This document shows positions 13,574-22,669 of a stretch of DNA of 46,360 nucleotides, one piece after another. A program made the position numbers and the translations under genes. The notes under the pieces were generated by a model, which ran no database searches, was not told the origin of the DNA, and saw nothing but the letters and a program-made list of their open reading frames with translations. How positions within the stretch are numbered: position 1 is the stretch's first letter; every line of letters begins with the position of its first letter. The stretch comes from Blautia sp. MSJ-9 (lineage in GTDB: Bacteria; Bacillota; Clostridia; Lachnospirales; Lachnospiraceae), in NCBI RefSeq assembly GCF_018919065.1, contig NZ_JAHLQG010000025.1:1-46360 (forward strand). The letters run 5' to 3'.

Positions 13574-16441
13574 ATGAAGAAGTGCAAATTAGTACAGAAT
13601 ATAATGAATTTCAAATTTTGTTACATTATATTTTGCACAATTATATGTTTTATTGTTTTATCCGTTCCTACATTTGCCAAAGAAAACTCTGACAATGTTA
13701 TCCGGGTAGGATCTTTTGAAGAAACTTATAATACTGTCAATGAAAAGGGGGAAAGAAGAGGATATGGTTATGAGTATCTTCAAGATATAGCAGGTTATGC
13801 AGGTTGGAGCTATGAATACATAACAAGTAATTGGGAAGATTGCTTTACACAGTTGGAAAATGGAGAAATTGACATTCTTGGCGGTATTTCCTATACAGAC
13901 GAACGTGCTGAAAAAATGCTTTTTTCCGATATGCCTATGGGAGAAGAAAAATATTACATCTATGCGAATGCATCCAATATGGATCTTACAGCAGGAAATC
14001 TGGATTCTTTTGAGGGAAAAAATATTGGTGTGTTTAAAGATCATATACCGGAGGATGTGCTTAACGAATGGGAGTTAAAGTATGGTCTGCATACGCAGCA
14101 TGTCAATGTTTCTAATACCGCAGAAGTTATGGACAAACTGTCGAAACATGAAATTGACTGCTTTGTTTCGGTAGAAGAATCCCGTTGGGAAGAATCGGAT
14201 ATTTCACCGATTACAAGTATTGGAGAGACAGAAATCTATTTCGTTATAAATCCAGAACGTCCGGATATCAAAGAAGCACTGGATAGTGCTATGCGCAGAA
14301 TCAAGGATGACAACCCATTTTACACAGATGATCTCTACAGGCGTTATCTTTCTGCACAGAGCAGCTCGTTTCTTTCAAAAGAAGAAAGGGAGTGGATCGG
14401 GCAGCATGGTGCAATCCGGATAGGGTATCTGAATCAGGATGGAGGTATCAGCAGTGTAGATCCATCAACAGGTAAACTGACAGGTGTTATTACAGATTAT
14501 GTGGATCTTGCAGAAAATTGTCTGCAAGGTCAGACTCTGGAATTTGAATTAAAGGGGTATGATACAAGAAGTGAACTGCTTCAGGCATTGCAGGATGGAA
14601 GAATAGACCTGATTTTTCATGCAAACCAGAATCCATACTTTGCGGAAACAAATGGATTTGCTTTGTCGGATACGCTATTGACTCTAAATATGGCAGCAAT
14701 TACGGCAAAGGATTCTTTTGGTGAAAATAAAGAGAATATAGCTGCCGTTGAAAAAGATAATTTTGCATTGAAAGCATATCTTTCATACAATTATCCGCAA
14801 TGGGAGGTTGTAGAATATGAGACATCAGACGCAGCAGTAAAAGCAATGCAGAAAGGGGAGACGGATTGTATTGTAAGCAATTCAGGTACTGTTTCAGACT
14901 ATTTGAAAAATAATAAGCTTCATAGTGTTTTCCTGACAAAAGAAGCTGATGTTTCATTTGCTATTCAGCAGGGGGAACCGGTTCTTTTGTCCATTCTGAA
15001 TAAAACACTGACATCTATGCCTACAACTCAATTTTCAGGTGCAGTAGTTTCGTATAATGTTTCCTCACGAAAAGTTACAGCGAAGGATTTTATTCAGGAC
15101 AATTTACTGGCTGTCTCACTCATAGTTGGAATCTCTATTTTTGTTGCCCTGTGTATAATTCTTGATTCTTTGAAAAAATCAAAACGTGCGGAAGAAAAAT
15201 CCAAGAAGTCTGCTGAGCAGGCATTGAAGCTGAATCAGGAGCTTGAAGAAAAACAGCAGGAATTACAAAATGCACTTGTAGAAGCACAGAGTGCCAATAA
15301 GGCTAAGACTTCCTTTTTAAATAACATGTCTCATGACATCAGGACACCGATCAATGGCATTATGGGCATGCTTACAATTCTTGAAAAAAGCGGAAATGAT
15401 GGTGAGCGGGCAAAAGATTGCCTGAATAAAATAAATGAGTCTTCGAAACTGCTATTATCATTGGTAAATGATGTTTTGGATATGGCAAAGTTAGAATCGG
15501 ATACCGTGGTTTTTAGTGATGAATCCATCAATCTGGATCAGGTATGTCAGGAAATCACGGAGTCACTATCTTTTCAGGCAGAAGAAAAAGGACTTCATGT
15601 TATAGGAGAACATGATGATTACAGTGGTATATATGTTTGGAGCAATGCAGTTCATCTGAAAAAAATATTGATGAATCTGTTTACAAACAGCATGAAGTAC
15701 AATAAGGTGAATGGTTCTATTTACATGAGTATGAGAACGATTGAAAGATCAGAAGATCACATGACATGTGAATTTAAAATAAAAGATAATGGAATTGGAA
15801 TGTCAGAAGAATTTATAAAAAATGAATTGTTTACTCCATTTGTACAGGCAGATAATTCCCCACGTTCTGATTATAATGGGACAGGTCTGGGAATGCCTAT
15901 TGTGAAACAACTTGTAGAAAAGATGGGCGGAACCATAACAGTTGAAAGTAAGCTGGGTGAAGGAAGCTGTTTTACTGTAGTACTTCCATTTGAAATTGAT
16001 ACGAATGCACGACCGGAAGAAAAAGAAGATTTCAATGCAGATATATCAGGTGTCCGGATATTATTGGTTGAAGATAATGAGCTGAATGCGGAAATAGCAG
16101 AATTTATGCTGACGGAAAATGGGGCTAAAGTAGAAACAGTGAAAAATGGTTTAGAGGCTGTTCAGCACTTTGAAGCCTGCGAATCAGGAACATACGATGT
16201 TATTTTAATGGATGTCATGATGCCGGTGATGGATGGGCTTACTGCCACAAAAACAATAAGATCCCTGGAACGGCAGGATGCAAAAACAATCCCTATCATT
16301 GCTATGACTGCAAATGCATTTAGGGAAGATGCAGAAAAGTGTATGGAAGCAGGAATGAACGCACATCTTGCAAAGCCATTAGATGATAAAACAATCAAGC
16401 AGACTATATGCGAAGAATTGAGAAGCAGTAGGGACAGGTGA
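13574..16441 (+). CDS. BvgS-like hybrid sensor histidine kinase with two SBP_bac_3 domains
   Basis: A 955-residue inner-membrane protein. An N-terminal signal/anchor (about 14-36) is followed by two periplasmic-binding type 3 domains outside the membrane (about 45-265 and 275-500), the second starting after EEREWIGQHGAIRIGY. A transmembrane helix (about 513-537) and a coiled coil follow. HisKA has His587 in MSHDIRTPINGIMG; HATPase has LFTNSMKYNKVN and DNGIGMSEEF; the receiver has Asp880 in VILMDVMMP. The extracellular modules suggest sensing of amino acids or similar small solutes. ATG 13574 follows GGGAGAAAG. It lies behind a c-di-GMP riboswitch and the AAGC tract. The receiver needs an Hpt partner, and one is encoded at 19392. 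Confidence 0.92.
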   Translation: MKKCKLVQNIMNFKFCYIIFCTIICFIVLSVPTFAKENSDNVIRVGSFEETYNTVNEKGERRGYGYEYLQDIAGYAGWSYEYITSNWEDCFTQLENGEIDILGGISYTDERAEKMLFSDMPMGEEKYYIYANASNMDLTAGNLDSFEGKNIGVFKDHIPEDVLNEWELKYGLHTQHVNVSNTAEVMDKLSKHEIDCFVSVEESRWEESDISPITSIGETEIYFVINPERPDIKEALDSAMRRIKDDNPFYTDDLYRRYLSAQSSSFLSKEEREWIGQHGAIRIGYLNQDGGISSVDPSTGKLTGVITDYVDLAENCLQGQTLEFELKGYDTRSELLQALQDGRIDLIFHANQNPYFAETNGFALSDTLLTLNMAAITAKDSFGENKENIAAVEKDNFALKAYLSYNYPQWEVVEYETSDAAVKAMQKGETDCIVSNSGTVSDYLKNNKLHSVFLTKEADVSFAIQQGEPVLLSILNKTLTSMPTTQFSGAVVSYNVSSRKVTAKDFIQDNLLAVSLIVGISIFVALCIILDSLKKSKRAEEKSKKSAEQALKLNQELEEKQQELQNALVEAQSANKAKTSFLNNMSHDIRTPINGIMGMLTILEKSGNDGERAKDCLNKINESSKLLLSLVNDVLDMAKLESDTVVFSDESINLDQVCQEITESLSFQAEEKGLHVIGEHDDYSGIYVWSNAVHLKKILMNLFTNSMKYNKVNGSIYMSMRTIERSEDHMTCEFKIKDNGIGMSEEFIKNELFTPFVQADNSPRSDYNGTGLGMPIVKQLVEKMGGTITVESKLGEGSCFTVVLPFEIDTNARPEEKEDFNADISGVRILLVEDNELNAEIAEFMLTENGAKVETVKNGLEAVQHFEACESGTYDVILMDVMMPVMDGLTATKTIRSLERQDAKTIPIIAMTANAFREDAEKCMEAGMNAHLAKPLDDKTIKQTICEELRSSRDR

Positions 16442-16511
16442 AAATTTATTAAACCAGGAGGTTGACAAGGAGACGTATAGAGAAATATATTTGACAGACA
16501 GGAGATTTAAT

Positions 16512-19340
16512 ATGATTTCGAGAGCAAAGAAATATGTGGCAGTGTTACTGGTTTTTGTATGCGTGTGTATGATATTTTCTCCCCAGACTGCATATGCAGC
16601 CGAGGACAGTTCGCAGCATGAAACTGTCAAAGTTGGTTTCTTTGCCATGGATGGTTATCATGTGATGGATGAAGAAGGCAACCGCAGTGGGTATGGCTAT
16701 GATTTTCTTCGGCTGATGGCCCGTTATTGGGATGTAGATTACGAATATGTCGGATATGATAAGAGCTGGGATGATATGCAGCAGATGCTTGAAGATGGCG
16801 AGATTGACATGGTAACATCTGCCCGCAAAACACCGGACAGAGAAGAAAAGTTTGATTTTTCACGTCCGATCGGAACCAATTATGGGATGCTGACCGTCCG
16901 CAGTGACAACAGCACGATTGTGGACGGCAATTACAGCACTTACAACGGTATGCGTGTGGCGCTTTTGAACGGAAACACCCGGAATGAAGAGTTTGCGGAT
17001 TTTGCAGACGACAAAGGATTTACATATGTTCCATCTTATTTTGATACGACCACAGAAATGGATGAAGCCCTTCAGAGCGAAAAAGTTGATGCGATTGTTA
17101 CCAGTTCTCTGAGAAAAACAAACAATGAGCGAATCGTGGAGAAATTTGGCAGCAGCGATTTCTATGTCATTGTTAAAAAGGGCAATACAGAATTGCTGAA
17201 TGAGATCAATTATGCGATCGATCAGATGAATGCGGTTGAGGGTGACTGGAAAACGACGCTTTACAATAAAAATTATGAAAGCATAGAAACTAAGAATCTG
17301 GAATATACGGAGAAAGAAAAAAGTATTATTTCACAGTATTCCAAGGACAACCCGCTTCATGTTCTGTGTGATCCGACCTGTTATCCATATTCTTATAATG
17401 AAAATGGTGAGATGAAGGGTATTATCCCGGATTACTTCCGGAAAATTGCAGACTATGCCGGGATTTCCTATGAGTTTCTTACACCTGCTACCAGAGATGA
17501 GTATATTGCTTATCAGAAAAATACGGAAACCACAGATATGAGCATCGATGCACGCCTGGAAACAGATAACTATGCTGAGACGAAAAAATGGGGGATTACT
17601 GCACCTTTCATTACGATGCAGCTGGCAAGGGTGACACGGCGTGACTTTGATGGAAAAATTAATGTTGTTGCTACAGTTGACCAGACAGCATCAAATTCAA
17701 TTGAAGATGCAATGGCACCCGGTGCAGAAAAACTGATGTGCAGTACCCGACAGGAAATGATGGAAGCTGTCCGTGAGGGTAAAGCAGATGCTGCCTTCGT
17801 CTACTATTACATGGCACAGGCGTTTGTGAACAGTGACACTACGGGCACCATGACATATACTCTGCTGGAACAGCCTACATTCACCTACCGCATGGTAATT
17901 TCATCAACTGAGAACCATGCGCTGGCTGGTATTCTGACGAAAGCAATGTATGCCATGCCCCCAAATCTTGTTGAAGATCTTGCAGCACAGTATACCACAT
18001 ACAAAGCAACAGAGCTGACATTTGTTGACTGGATACGTCTGCATCCTGCTGTTACTGTTTGGGTTCTTCTTATTTTTGGATGGCTGCTGACTGCTATGGC
18101 TGTGATAATGGTGCGTCTCAGTGCAAGAAAAAAAGCTCAGAAGACGGCCCAGGAGAAAGCTGAGGAAATGGCGGAACTGGCAGAGCATGCACAGGTTGCA
18201 ACCAAGGCAAAAACAGCATTTCTGTCACATATGTCCCATGATATGAGGACACCGATGAATGCAATCATAGGATTTACCGGTATTGCAATGAAAAACAATC
18301 CGTCAGATGAAGTGAAAAATTGTCTGGAAAAGATTGACGAAAGCTCAGAGCATTTACTGTCGCTGCTCAATGATGTATTAGATTTGACCCGCATCGAAAG
18401 TGGAAAAGTGAAATACAATCCGGTACCGGCGGATGTGAAAAACATTACAGATTCTGCAGTGGATATTACAAAAGGCTTTCTTACGAACAGGGATATCAAC
18501 TTTAAGATTCAGCGTGAAGAAGCAAAGATTCCAAATGTACTTGCGGATCCTGCACGCCTGCGTGATGTGCTGGTCAATATTCTGAGCAATGCCGTAAAAT
18601 ACACTCCGGATGGAGGGACGATTACATTTGAAGCCCGGTGTCTGGAAAAGGGCGGGGATGGATATATAAATATGCGTTACCGTATTTCGGATACTGGTAT
18701 TGGCATGAGTGAGGAATTTACAAAAGAAGTTTTTGAGGAGTTTGCACAGGAAGATTCCGATGTGAGAACGCAGTACCATGGAGTTGGACTGGGGATGGCT
18801 ATCGTAAAGAAGTATGTAGATATGATGGGTGGAACCATTTCCGTGCAGAGTAAAAAGCATGAGGGAACCACATTTACTGTGGATATTCCTTTGGAAATTA
18901 CTGATAAGGAATGTAATAAGTCAGACACAGGTTTTTCGGAAAAGGTAAATCTTACAGGTGTGAATGTCCTTCTTGCGGAGGATAATGAACTGAATGCAGA
19001 GGTTGCTGCCGTGCAGTTGGAAGAGTTCGGGATGAATGTAGAAAGAGCTGTGGATGGAAAGAATGCTGTTGAGATTTTCAGAAATCATCCGGAAGGCACA
19101 TTTGATGTAATCCTGATGGATATCATGATGCCTGAAATGAATGGTTATGAAGCGGCAAAAGCAATCAGGGCAATGAATGACAGACCGGATGGAAAAAACA
19201 TTCCTATTATAGCAATGACAGCTAATTCATTTGCAGAAGATGTTCAGGCATCACTGGATGCAGGAATGAACGCACATTTGTCAAAGCCGATTGTGATTGC
19301 TGAGGTTATAAAAACGATTATAAGGTATGTATATAATTGA
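16512..19340 (+). CDS. Second BvgS-like hybrid sensor histidine kinase
   Basis: 942 residues from ATG 16512, which follows CAGGAG; an in-frame TTG 21 bases upstream is less likely. The architecture equals the preceding gene: signal sequence ending in AYAAE, two SBP_bac_3 domains, a transmembrane helix near 505-530, HisKA His576 (MSHDMRTPMNAIIG) and HATPase (NILSNAVKYTPDGG, DTGIGMSEEF). The receiver has Asp870 (VILMDIMMP). The two kinases are tandem paralogues that diverged strongly in the sensor part, suggesting different ligands. The gene lies 70 bases behind the first kinase with no terminator between, so the riboswitch probably controls both. Confidence 0.92.
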   Translation: MISRAKKYVAVLLVFVCVCMIFSPQTAYAAEDSSQHETVKVGFFAMDGYHVMDEEGNRSGYGYDFLRLMARYWDVDYEYVGYDKSWDDMQQMLEDGEIDMVTSARKTPDREEKFDFSRPIGTNYGMLTVRSDNSTIVDGNYSTYNGMRVALLNGNTRNEEFADFADDKGFTYVPSYFDTTTEMDEALQSEKVDAIVTSSLRKTNNERIVEKFGSSDFYVIVKKGNTELLNEINYAIDQMNAVEGDWKTTLYNKNYESIETKNLEYTEKEKSIISQYSKDNPLHVLCDPTCYPYSYNENGEMKGIIPDYFRKIADYAGISYEFLTPATRDEYIAYQKNTETTDMSIDARLETDNYAETKKWGITAPFITMQLARVTRRDFDGKINVVATVDQTASNSIEDAMAPGAEKLMCSTRQEMMEAVREGKADAAFVYYYMAQAFVNSDTTGTMTYTLLEQPTFTYRMVISSTENHALAGILTKAMYAMPPNLVEDLAAQYTTYKATELTFVDWIRLHPAVTVWVLLIFGWLLTAMAVIMVRLSARKKAQKTAQEKAEEMAELAEHAQVATKAKTAFLSHMSHDMRTPMNAIIGFTGIAMKNNPSDEVKNCLEKIDESSEHLLSLLNDVLDLTRIESGKVKYNPVPADVKNITDSAVDITKGFLTNRDINFKIQREEAKIPNVLADPARLRDVLVNILSNAVKYTPDGGTITFEARCLEKGGDGYINMRYRISDTGIGMSEEFTKEVFEEFAQEDSDVRTQYHGVGLGMAIVKKYVDMMGGTISVQSKKHEGTTFTVDIPLEITDKECNKSDTGFSEKVNLTGVNVLLAEDNELNAEVAAVQLEEFGMNVERAVDGKNAVEIFRNHPEGTFDVILMDIMMPEMNGYEAAKAIRAMNDRPDGKNIPIIAMTANSFAEDVQASLDAGMNAHLSKPIVIAEVIKTIIRYVYN

Positions 19341-19391
19341 TTAACAGAGGTTCATGAATTAGTGGAATACAATTGACAGGAGGACTAAAAT

Positions 19392-19745
19392 ATGACAATG
19401 CGAGAGTGCTATGAAGCTATTGGAGGAAACTATGAAGCTGTCCTGGAACGCCTTCACAGCGAAGCACTGATTCGGAGATTTACATTAAAGTTCCTTGAAG
19501 ACCAGAGTTATCTACAGTTAAAACAGGCATTGGAAAATAAAAATTTTGAAGATGCTTTCCGCGGTGCACACACACTGAAAGGGGTTTGCCAGAATCTTTC
19601 TTTTGACCGTCTGTATGAGGTTAGTAACGAGTTAACAGAACTTTTGAGAGATAGGACCGGAGAGCAGCTGGGGATATCAGAAGCAATGAAAAAAGTAACA
19701 GAAGTATATGAATTGACGATTGAAGAAATAAAGAAGGGACTGTAG
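19392..19745 (+). CDS. Stand-alone Hpt phosphotransfer protein
   Basis: 117 residues, all helical in pattern, with the Hpt signature AFRGAHTLKGVCQNLSF; His60 is the expected phosphoacceptor. It follows the two hybrid kinases by 51 bases on the same strand, with ribosome site AGGAGG. It would carry phosphate between their receivers and a downstream regulator not found here. It has no DNA-binding or output domain of its own. Confidence 0.9.
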   Translation: MTMRECYEAIGGNYEAVLERLHSEALIRRFTLKFLEDQSYLQLKQALENKNFEDAFRGAHTLKGVCQNLSFDRLYEVSNELTELLRDRTGEQLGISEAMKKVTEVYELTIEEIKKGL

Positions 19746-19980
19746 CATTAAGTGATGCGACATGACTTTCTGCCTTGAATCAAGTGCTTGGAAGATCATA
19801 AAAAACGAGTGGATAAAGGAAACAAAATGTCGATTCATCAATAATTGAGTGTTAGAAATGATAGAGTGTATGGAGAAATCTATATGCTCTATTTTTGATT
19901 TTGATTATGAAGAATCATTTCTTATATTCTTTAAAGTGAAAGATTGCTTGAAGTGTGGGAAGGAATATGTTATCATAATA

Positions 19981-19992
19981 GAACATATATTC
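19981..19992 (+). promoter_or_regulatory. LexA-like SOS box
   Basis: GAACATATATTC followed by G is one mismatch from the Firmicutes LexA consensus GAAC-N4-GTTC. It sits behind a possible TATCAT -10 element and upstream of the decayed element genes. The preceding 19,746-19,980 has no recognisable feature. SOS control of integrated elements is common, but the match is short and the genes behind it are broken. Confidence 0.4.
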
Positions 19993-20017
19993 GATTAAAG
20001 CAAGGCGGTGAATAAGA

Positions 20018-20147
20018 TTGACGAATACTGACAATGCTGCTGAGAGAGGATCATTTTTCCAATGGTTCTTTTGACCGGAGATTTGCTGACGGGCAGGTGC
20101 TTCCGGTTCTGGTGAGGATGAAGGATGTTTTGAGTGCAGGAGTGTGA
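20018..20147 (+). pseudogene. Remnant of a mobile-element gene
   Basis: TTG 20018, after AAGGCGGTGA, opens MTNTDNAAERGSFFQWFF and stops. The +1-type frame then continues as FSNGSFDRRFADGQVLPVL and VRMKDVLSAGV to the TGA at 20147. The two pieces look like one small gene that lost bases in between. I do not recognise the family; the context is the end of an integrated element. Confidence 0.45.
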
Positions 20148-20151
20148 TTCT

Positions 20152-20382
20152 ATGAAAGTCGGGGATACTGCATATATTGTGGAATCAAACAGGTATGTGA
20201 GAGAAGTGGAGATCCGCAGGTGTTCCGGCGGGATGTTCCTGGTACGTTTTACAGATACGGGCGGCGGAATACAGGTGAAGGCTCACAGGCTGTTTGCAAC
20301 GAGGGAAGAGGCTGAAAAGAGTATTGAGAAGGCACCAGAGACAAAGAGGGTGCGTGGGAATCCGTATGACCGATGGTATTGA
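20152..20382 (+). CDS. Small mobile-element protein, 76 aa
   Basis: ATG 20152 begins MKVGDTAYIVESNRYVREVE. The pattern of short beta strands with KVGDTAYIVE, FLVRFTDTGGGIQVKAHRLF and then a charged helix with REEAEKS is typical of small SH3-like ORFs found in Lachnospiraceae conjugative elements and prophages. The function is unknown. Base composition is richer in GC than the flanking AT-rich spacer. It is the first intact gene of the decayed element that ends with the serine recombinase. Confidence 0.65.
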   Translation: MKVGDTAYIVESNRYVREVEIRRCSGGMFLVRFTDTGGGIQVKAHRLFATREEAEKSIEKAPETKRVRGNPYDRWY

Positions 20383-20531
20383 ACGGGTGATAAAGTAAAT
20401 AAATGCATCGGGGGAAACCTGTTACTGTTTGCGGAGAAATCTGTGGATGGCAGCGGGTTTATTTTTTTGTCCGGAAAGTCAAAAAATCAGGGACCAGGAC
20501 TCCTTGGAACAGTAGGAGGTGGTTTTTGGCT

Positions 20532-20693
20532 ATGGGAAAAATTGAAATGATCGATACCGGCAGACTGACGGAGAAACAGGCCAGGCTAAACATGGAAAAG
20601 TGTGCAGAGTTTCTGGCAAGGATGATTCAGAAGTACGGGGACGTGGTTCTGGGGGAGATTGAGGAGAGAAATGCACAGCTGCAGGGAAAGTGA
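20532..20693 (+). CDS. Small helical protein of a mobile element, 53 aa
   Basis: ATG 20532 is preceded by GGAGG at 12 bases. The product MGKIEMIDTGRLTEKQARL and following residues are one charged amphipathic helix, rich in Glu, Lys and Arg. A longer frame from 20403 adds a basic, implausible N-terminus. It overlaps the next small ORF by four bases, so it appears to be in one operon with the recombinase. The function is not recognised. Confidence 0.5.
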   Translation: MGKIEMIDTGRLTEKQARLNMEKCAEFLARMIQKYGDVVLGEIEERNAQLQGK

Positions 20694-20878
20694 TCGAGTG
20701 TGCCGGTGGTCTTTTGGGGCTGCCGGTCTTTTTGCACTATGGAAACCGCATAGGGGAAGGTGGACTTTGGGGCAGTTTTTTTGGTCGTTCTGCGAGTTGG
20801 CACAGACTGGTGATTCCGATATATTTTATGTACGGCAACCGTATGACGATGGGCAACCGAAATGAGGTGAAGATTTGA
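20690..20878 (+). CDS. Small ORF coupled to the serine recombinase
   Basis: It starts at GTG 20690, overlapping the previous stop, and ends four bases into the recombinase start (TTGA). It has 62 residues, Gly- and aromatic-rich, with an internal repeat of the pattern YGNRxxxG. Tight coupling on both sides argues for expression, but coding character is weak. No family is recognised. Confidence 0.35.
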   Translation: MIECAGGLLGLPVFLHYGNRIGEGGLWGSFFGRSASWHRLVIPIYFMYGNRMTMGNRNEVKI

Positions 20879-21959
20879 GAAAGAAATGTTACATATATAC
20901 CCGTGTTTCTACGTCAGATGTCCTCTTTGCGGCGGTGGAATGAGTGGAACTGTTCAGCGACGGCAGAATAAGAAAACTGGGGAATACAAGGATACATTTT
21001 ATTACAGATGCCATCACAGAAAAAAAGTCGATGGAAAGATTTGTGATTATAAGCCGATGCTGAACCAGAAAGTGTTTAATGCAGAAGTAGAGGAATTTAT
21101 CCGGTATATGGTTGCGGGGGATGAGTTCAGGAGTTTTGTGCAGGAGAAACTGGAAGAGAAGGTGGATGTTTCTGCTTTGGAAACTGAGAGGGAGCAGCTG
21201 CAGAAACAGCTGAAACAGGTACAAGGGTCGAAACTAAAACTGATACAGATGCTGGATCGCCTGGATACTGGGGATAAGCATTATACGAGAAAATACCAGG
21301 ATATGCAGGATAGGCTGGATAACCTGTATGATAAGGTGGCAGAGTTTGAGGAGGCGATGAAAGATATTGATGCTAAGATTGGGGCATCTTACGGGAAAGA
21401 AATTACGGGTAAAAAACTGTATGAATTTCTTCTGGATTTTGATATACTGTATGATAAAATGACAGATATGGAAAAGAAAGAATTTATGAATACATTTATT
21501 GAGAAGATTGAATTGAAGAATGAAACTGTTAATAATGGGACAAGTCAGGGTTCGCGCATTGAACATATTGATCTTGCATTTCCGGTGTATTATGGAGATT
21601 GTAAAGGGACAAGAATTCGTATGCCCGAAGAAAACACAGTCGAGACGGTTGTTCTTTTGTCCCAACTGAAACAAAAGCCGGATGATTACATTAATGTCAC
21701 GATTGAACTTGATGATATGGATATAACATCTGCAGAGACTAAGGCTACATATGATGAGATAAAGAAGTATGTGGCTGAACATAATGCCGGCATGAAGGTT
21801 TCCAATCTGTATATCTCACAGATAAAGAGAAAATGCGGAATTGAGGTTGGAAAGAATTATAATTTACCTAAAAATGAAGATAGCAGGCAACCGCAGTGTC
21901 CAGAAGATAAAGAGAGTGCAATTGTGGAGGCATTGAAGCATTTTAAGATGAATAGTTAA
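20875..21959 (+). pseudogene. Large serine recombinase with catalytic domain deleted
   Basis: TTG 20875 encodes RKKCYIYTRVSTS, the start of a serine recombinase including the Arg-Val-Ser motif that holds the catalytic serine. At about 20,920 the frame breaks, and the sequence jumps to RCPLCGGGMSG, the recombinase zinc beta-ribbon. That ribbon continues with YRCHHRKKVDGKICDYKP, a long coiled coil and a Glu/Lys-rich C-terminus to 21959. Resolvase body and recombinase domain, some 250 or more residues in related proteins, are gone, and the two remaining parts are out of frame. The C-terminal part alone (from ATG 20886) could be translated but cannot catalyse recombination. The element can no longer excise by its own enzyme. 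Confidence 0.85.
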
Positions 21960-21979
21960 TAAAGAGAGGTGCAGATGCT

Positions 21980-22669
21980 ATGCCAGGTATACTCGTGGTT
22001 GAAGATGATGAAAATTTAAATCGTGGAATTACATTTTCACTGAAAAAATCCGGATATGAGGTTTTTTCAGCAGAATCAATGAAAAAAGCGAAAAGAATTG
22101 CAAGTGATAATAATGTGGATGTTACCATTTGTGATGTGAATCTTCCGGATGGGAATGGACTGGAATTTGTAAGGTGGATGAGATGCAATTATAATACATA
22201 CATTATTTGTCTTACAGCACTAGATCAGGAGATGGATCAGGTCATGGGATATGAAGCAGGGGCAGATGATTATATTACAAAGCCGTTTAGTCTTTCGGTA
22301 CTTCTTTTGAAAATAGAAGCACATTTCCGCCGCAGACAGGAGAAAACGGAAGCCGGAAAGATGATTTCGGGAGATATCGTATTTATCGCAGGAGAAATGA
22401 AAGTCCTGATAAAGAGTCGTGAAATCAGTCTGACAAAAACGGAGTTGAAAATGCTGACTTTTTTTCTTCAGAATCCGAAACAGATTCTTTCAAAAACACA
22501 AATATTGGAAAATGTGTTTGATCTGGAAGGGGATTTTGTGGATGAAAATACAATCGCTGTCAATATCAGAAGACTCCGTGAGAAAATCGAAGACAATCCG
22601 GCTGCACCGGTCTATATAAAGAATATCAGAGGTCTTGGGTATATATGGAATCAGGAGGTAAGGCAGTGA
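21980..22669 (+). CDS. OmpR-family response regulator of an ABC-transporter module
   Basis: 229 residues. The receiver has EDDE at 8-11, Asp52 in VTICDVNLPDGNG and Lys in YITKPFSLSVL; the winged helix ends with VYIKNIRGLGYIW. The receiver style (VNLPDGNGLEF) matches regulators paired with peptide-sensing kinases and ABC exporters in Firmicutes. ATG 21980 follows AAGAGAGG. It overlaps the kinase gene by four bases. A likely operator (TTACA-N4-TGTAA) lies downstream of the kinase, in front of the transporter genes. Confidence 0.9.
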   Translation: MPGILVVEDDENLNRGITFSLKKSGYEVFSAESMKKAKRIASDNNVDVTICDVNLPDGNGLEFVRWMRCNYNTYIICLTALDQEMDQVMGYEAGADDYITKPFSLSVLLLKIEAHFRRRQEKTEAGKMISGDIVFIAGEMKVLIKSREISLTKTELKMLTFFLQNPKQILSKTQILENVFDLEGDFVDENTIAVNIRRLREKIEDNPAAPVYIKNIRGLGYIWNQEVRQ

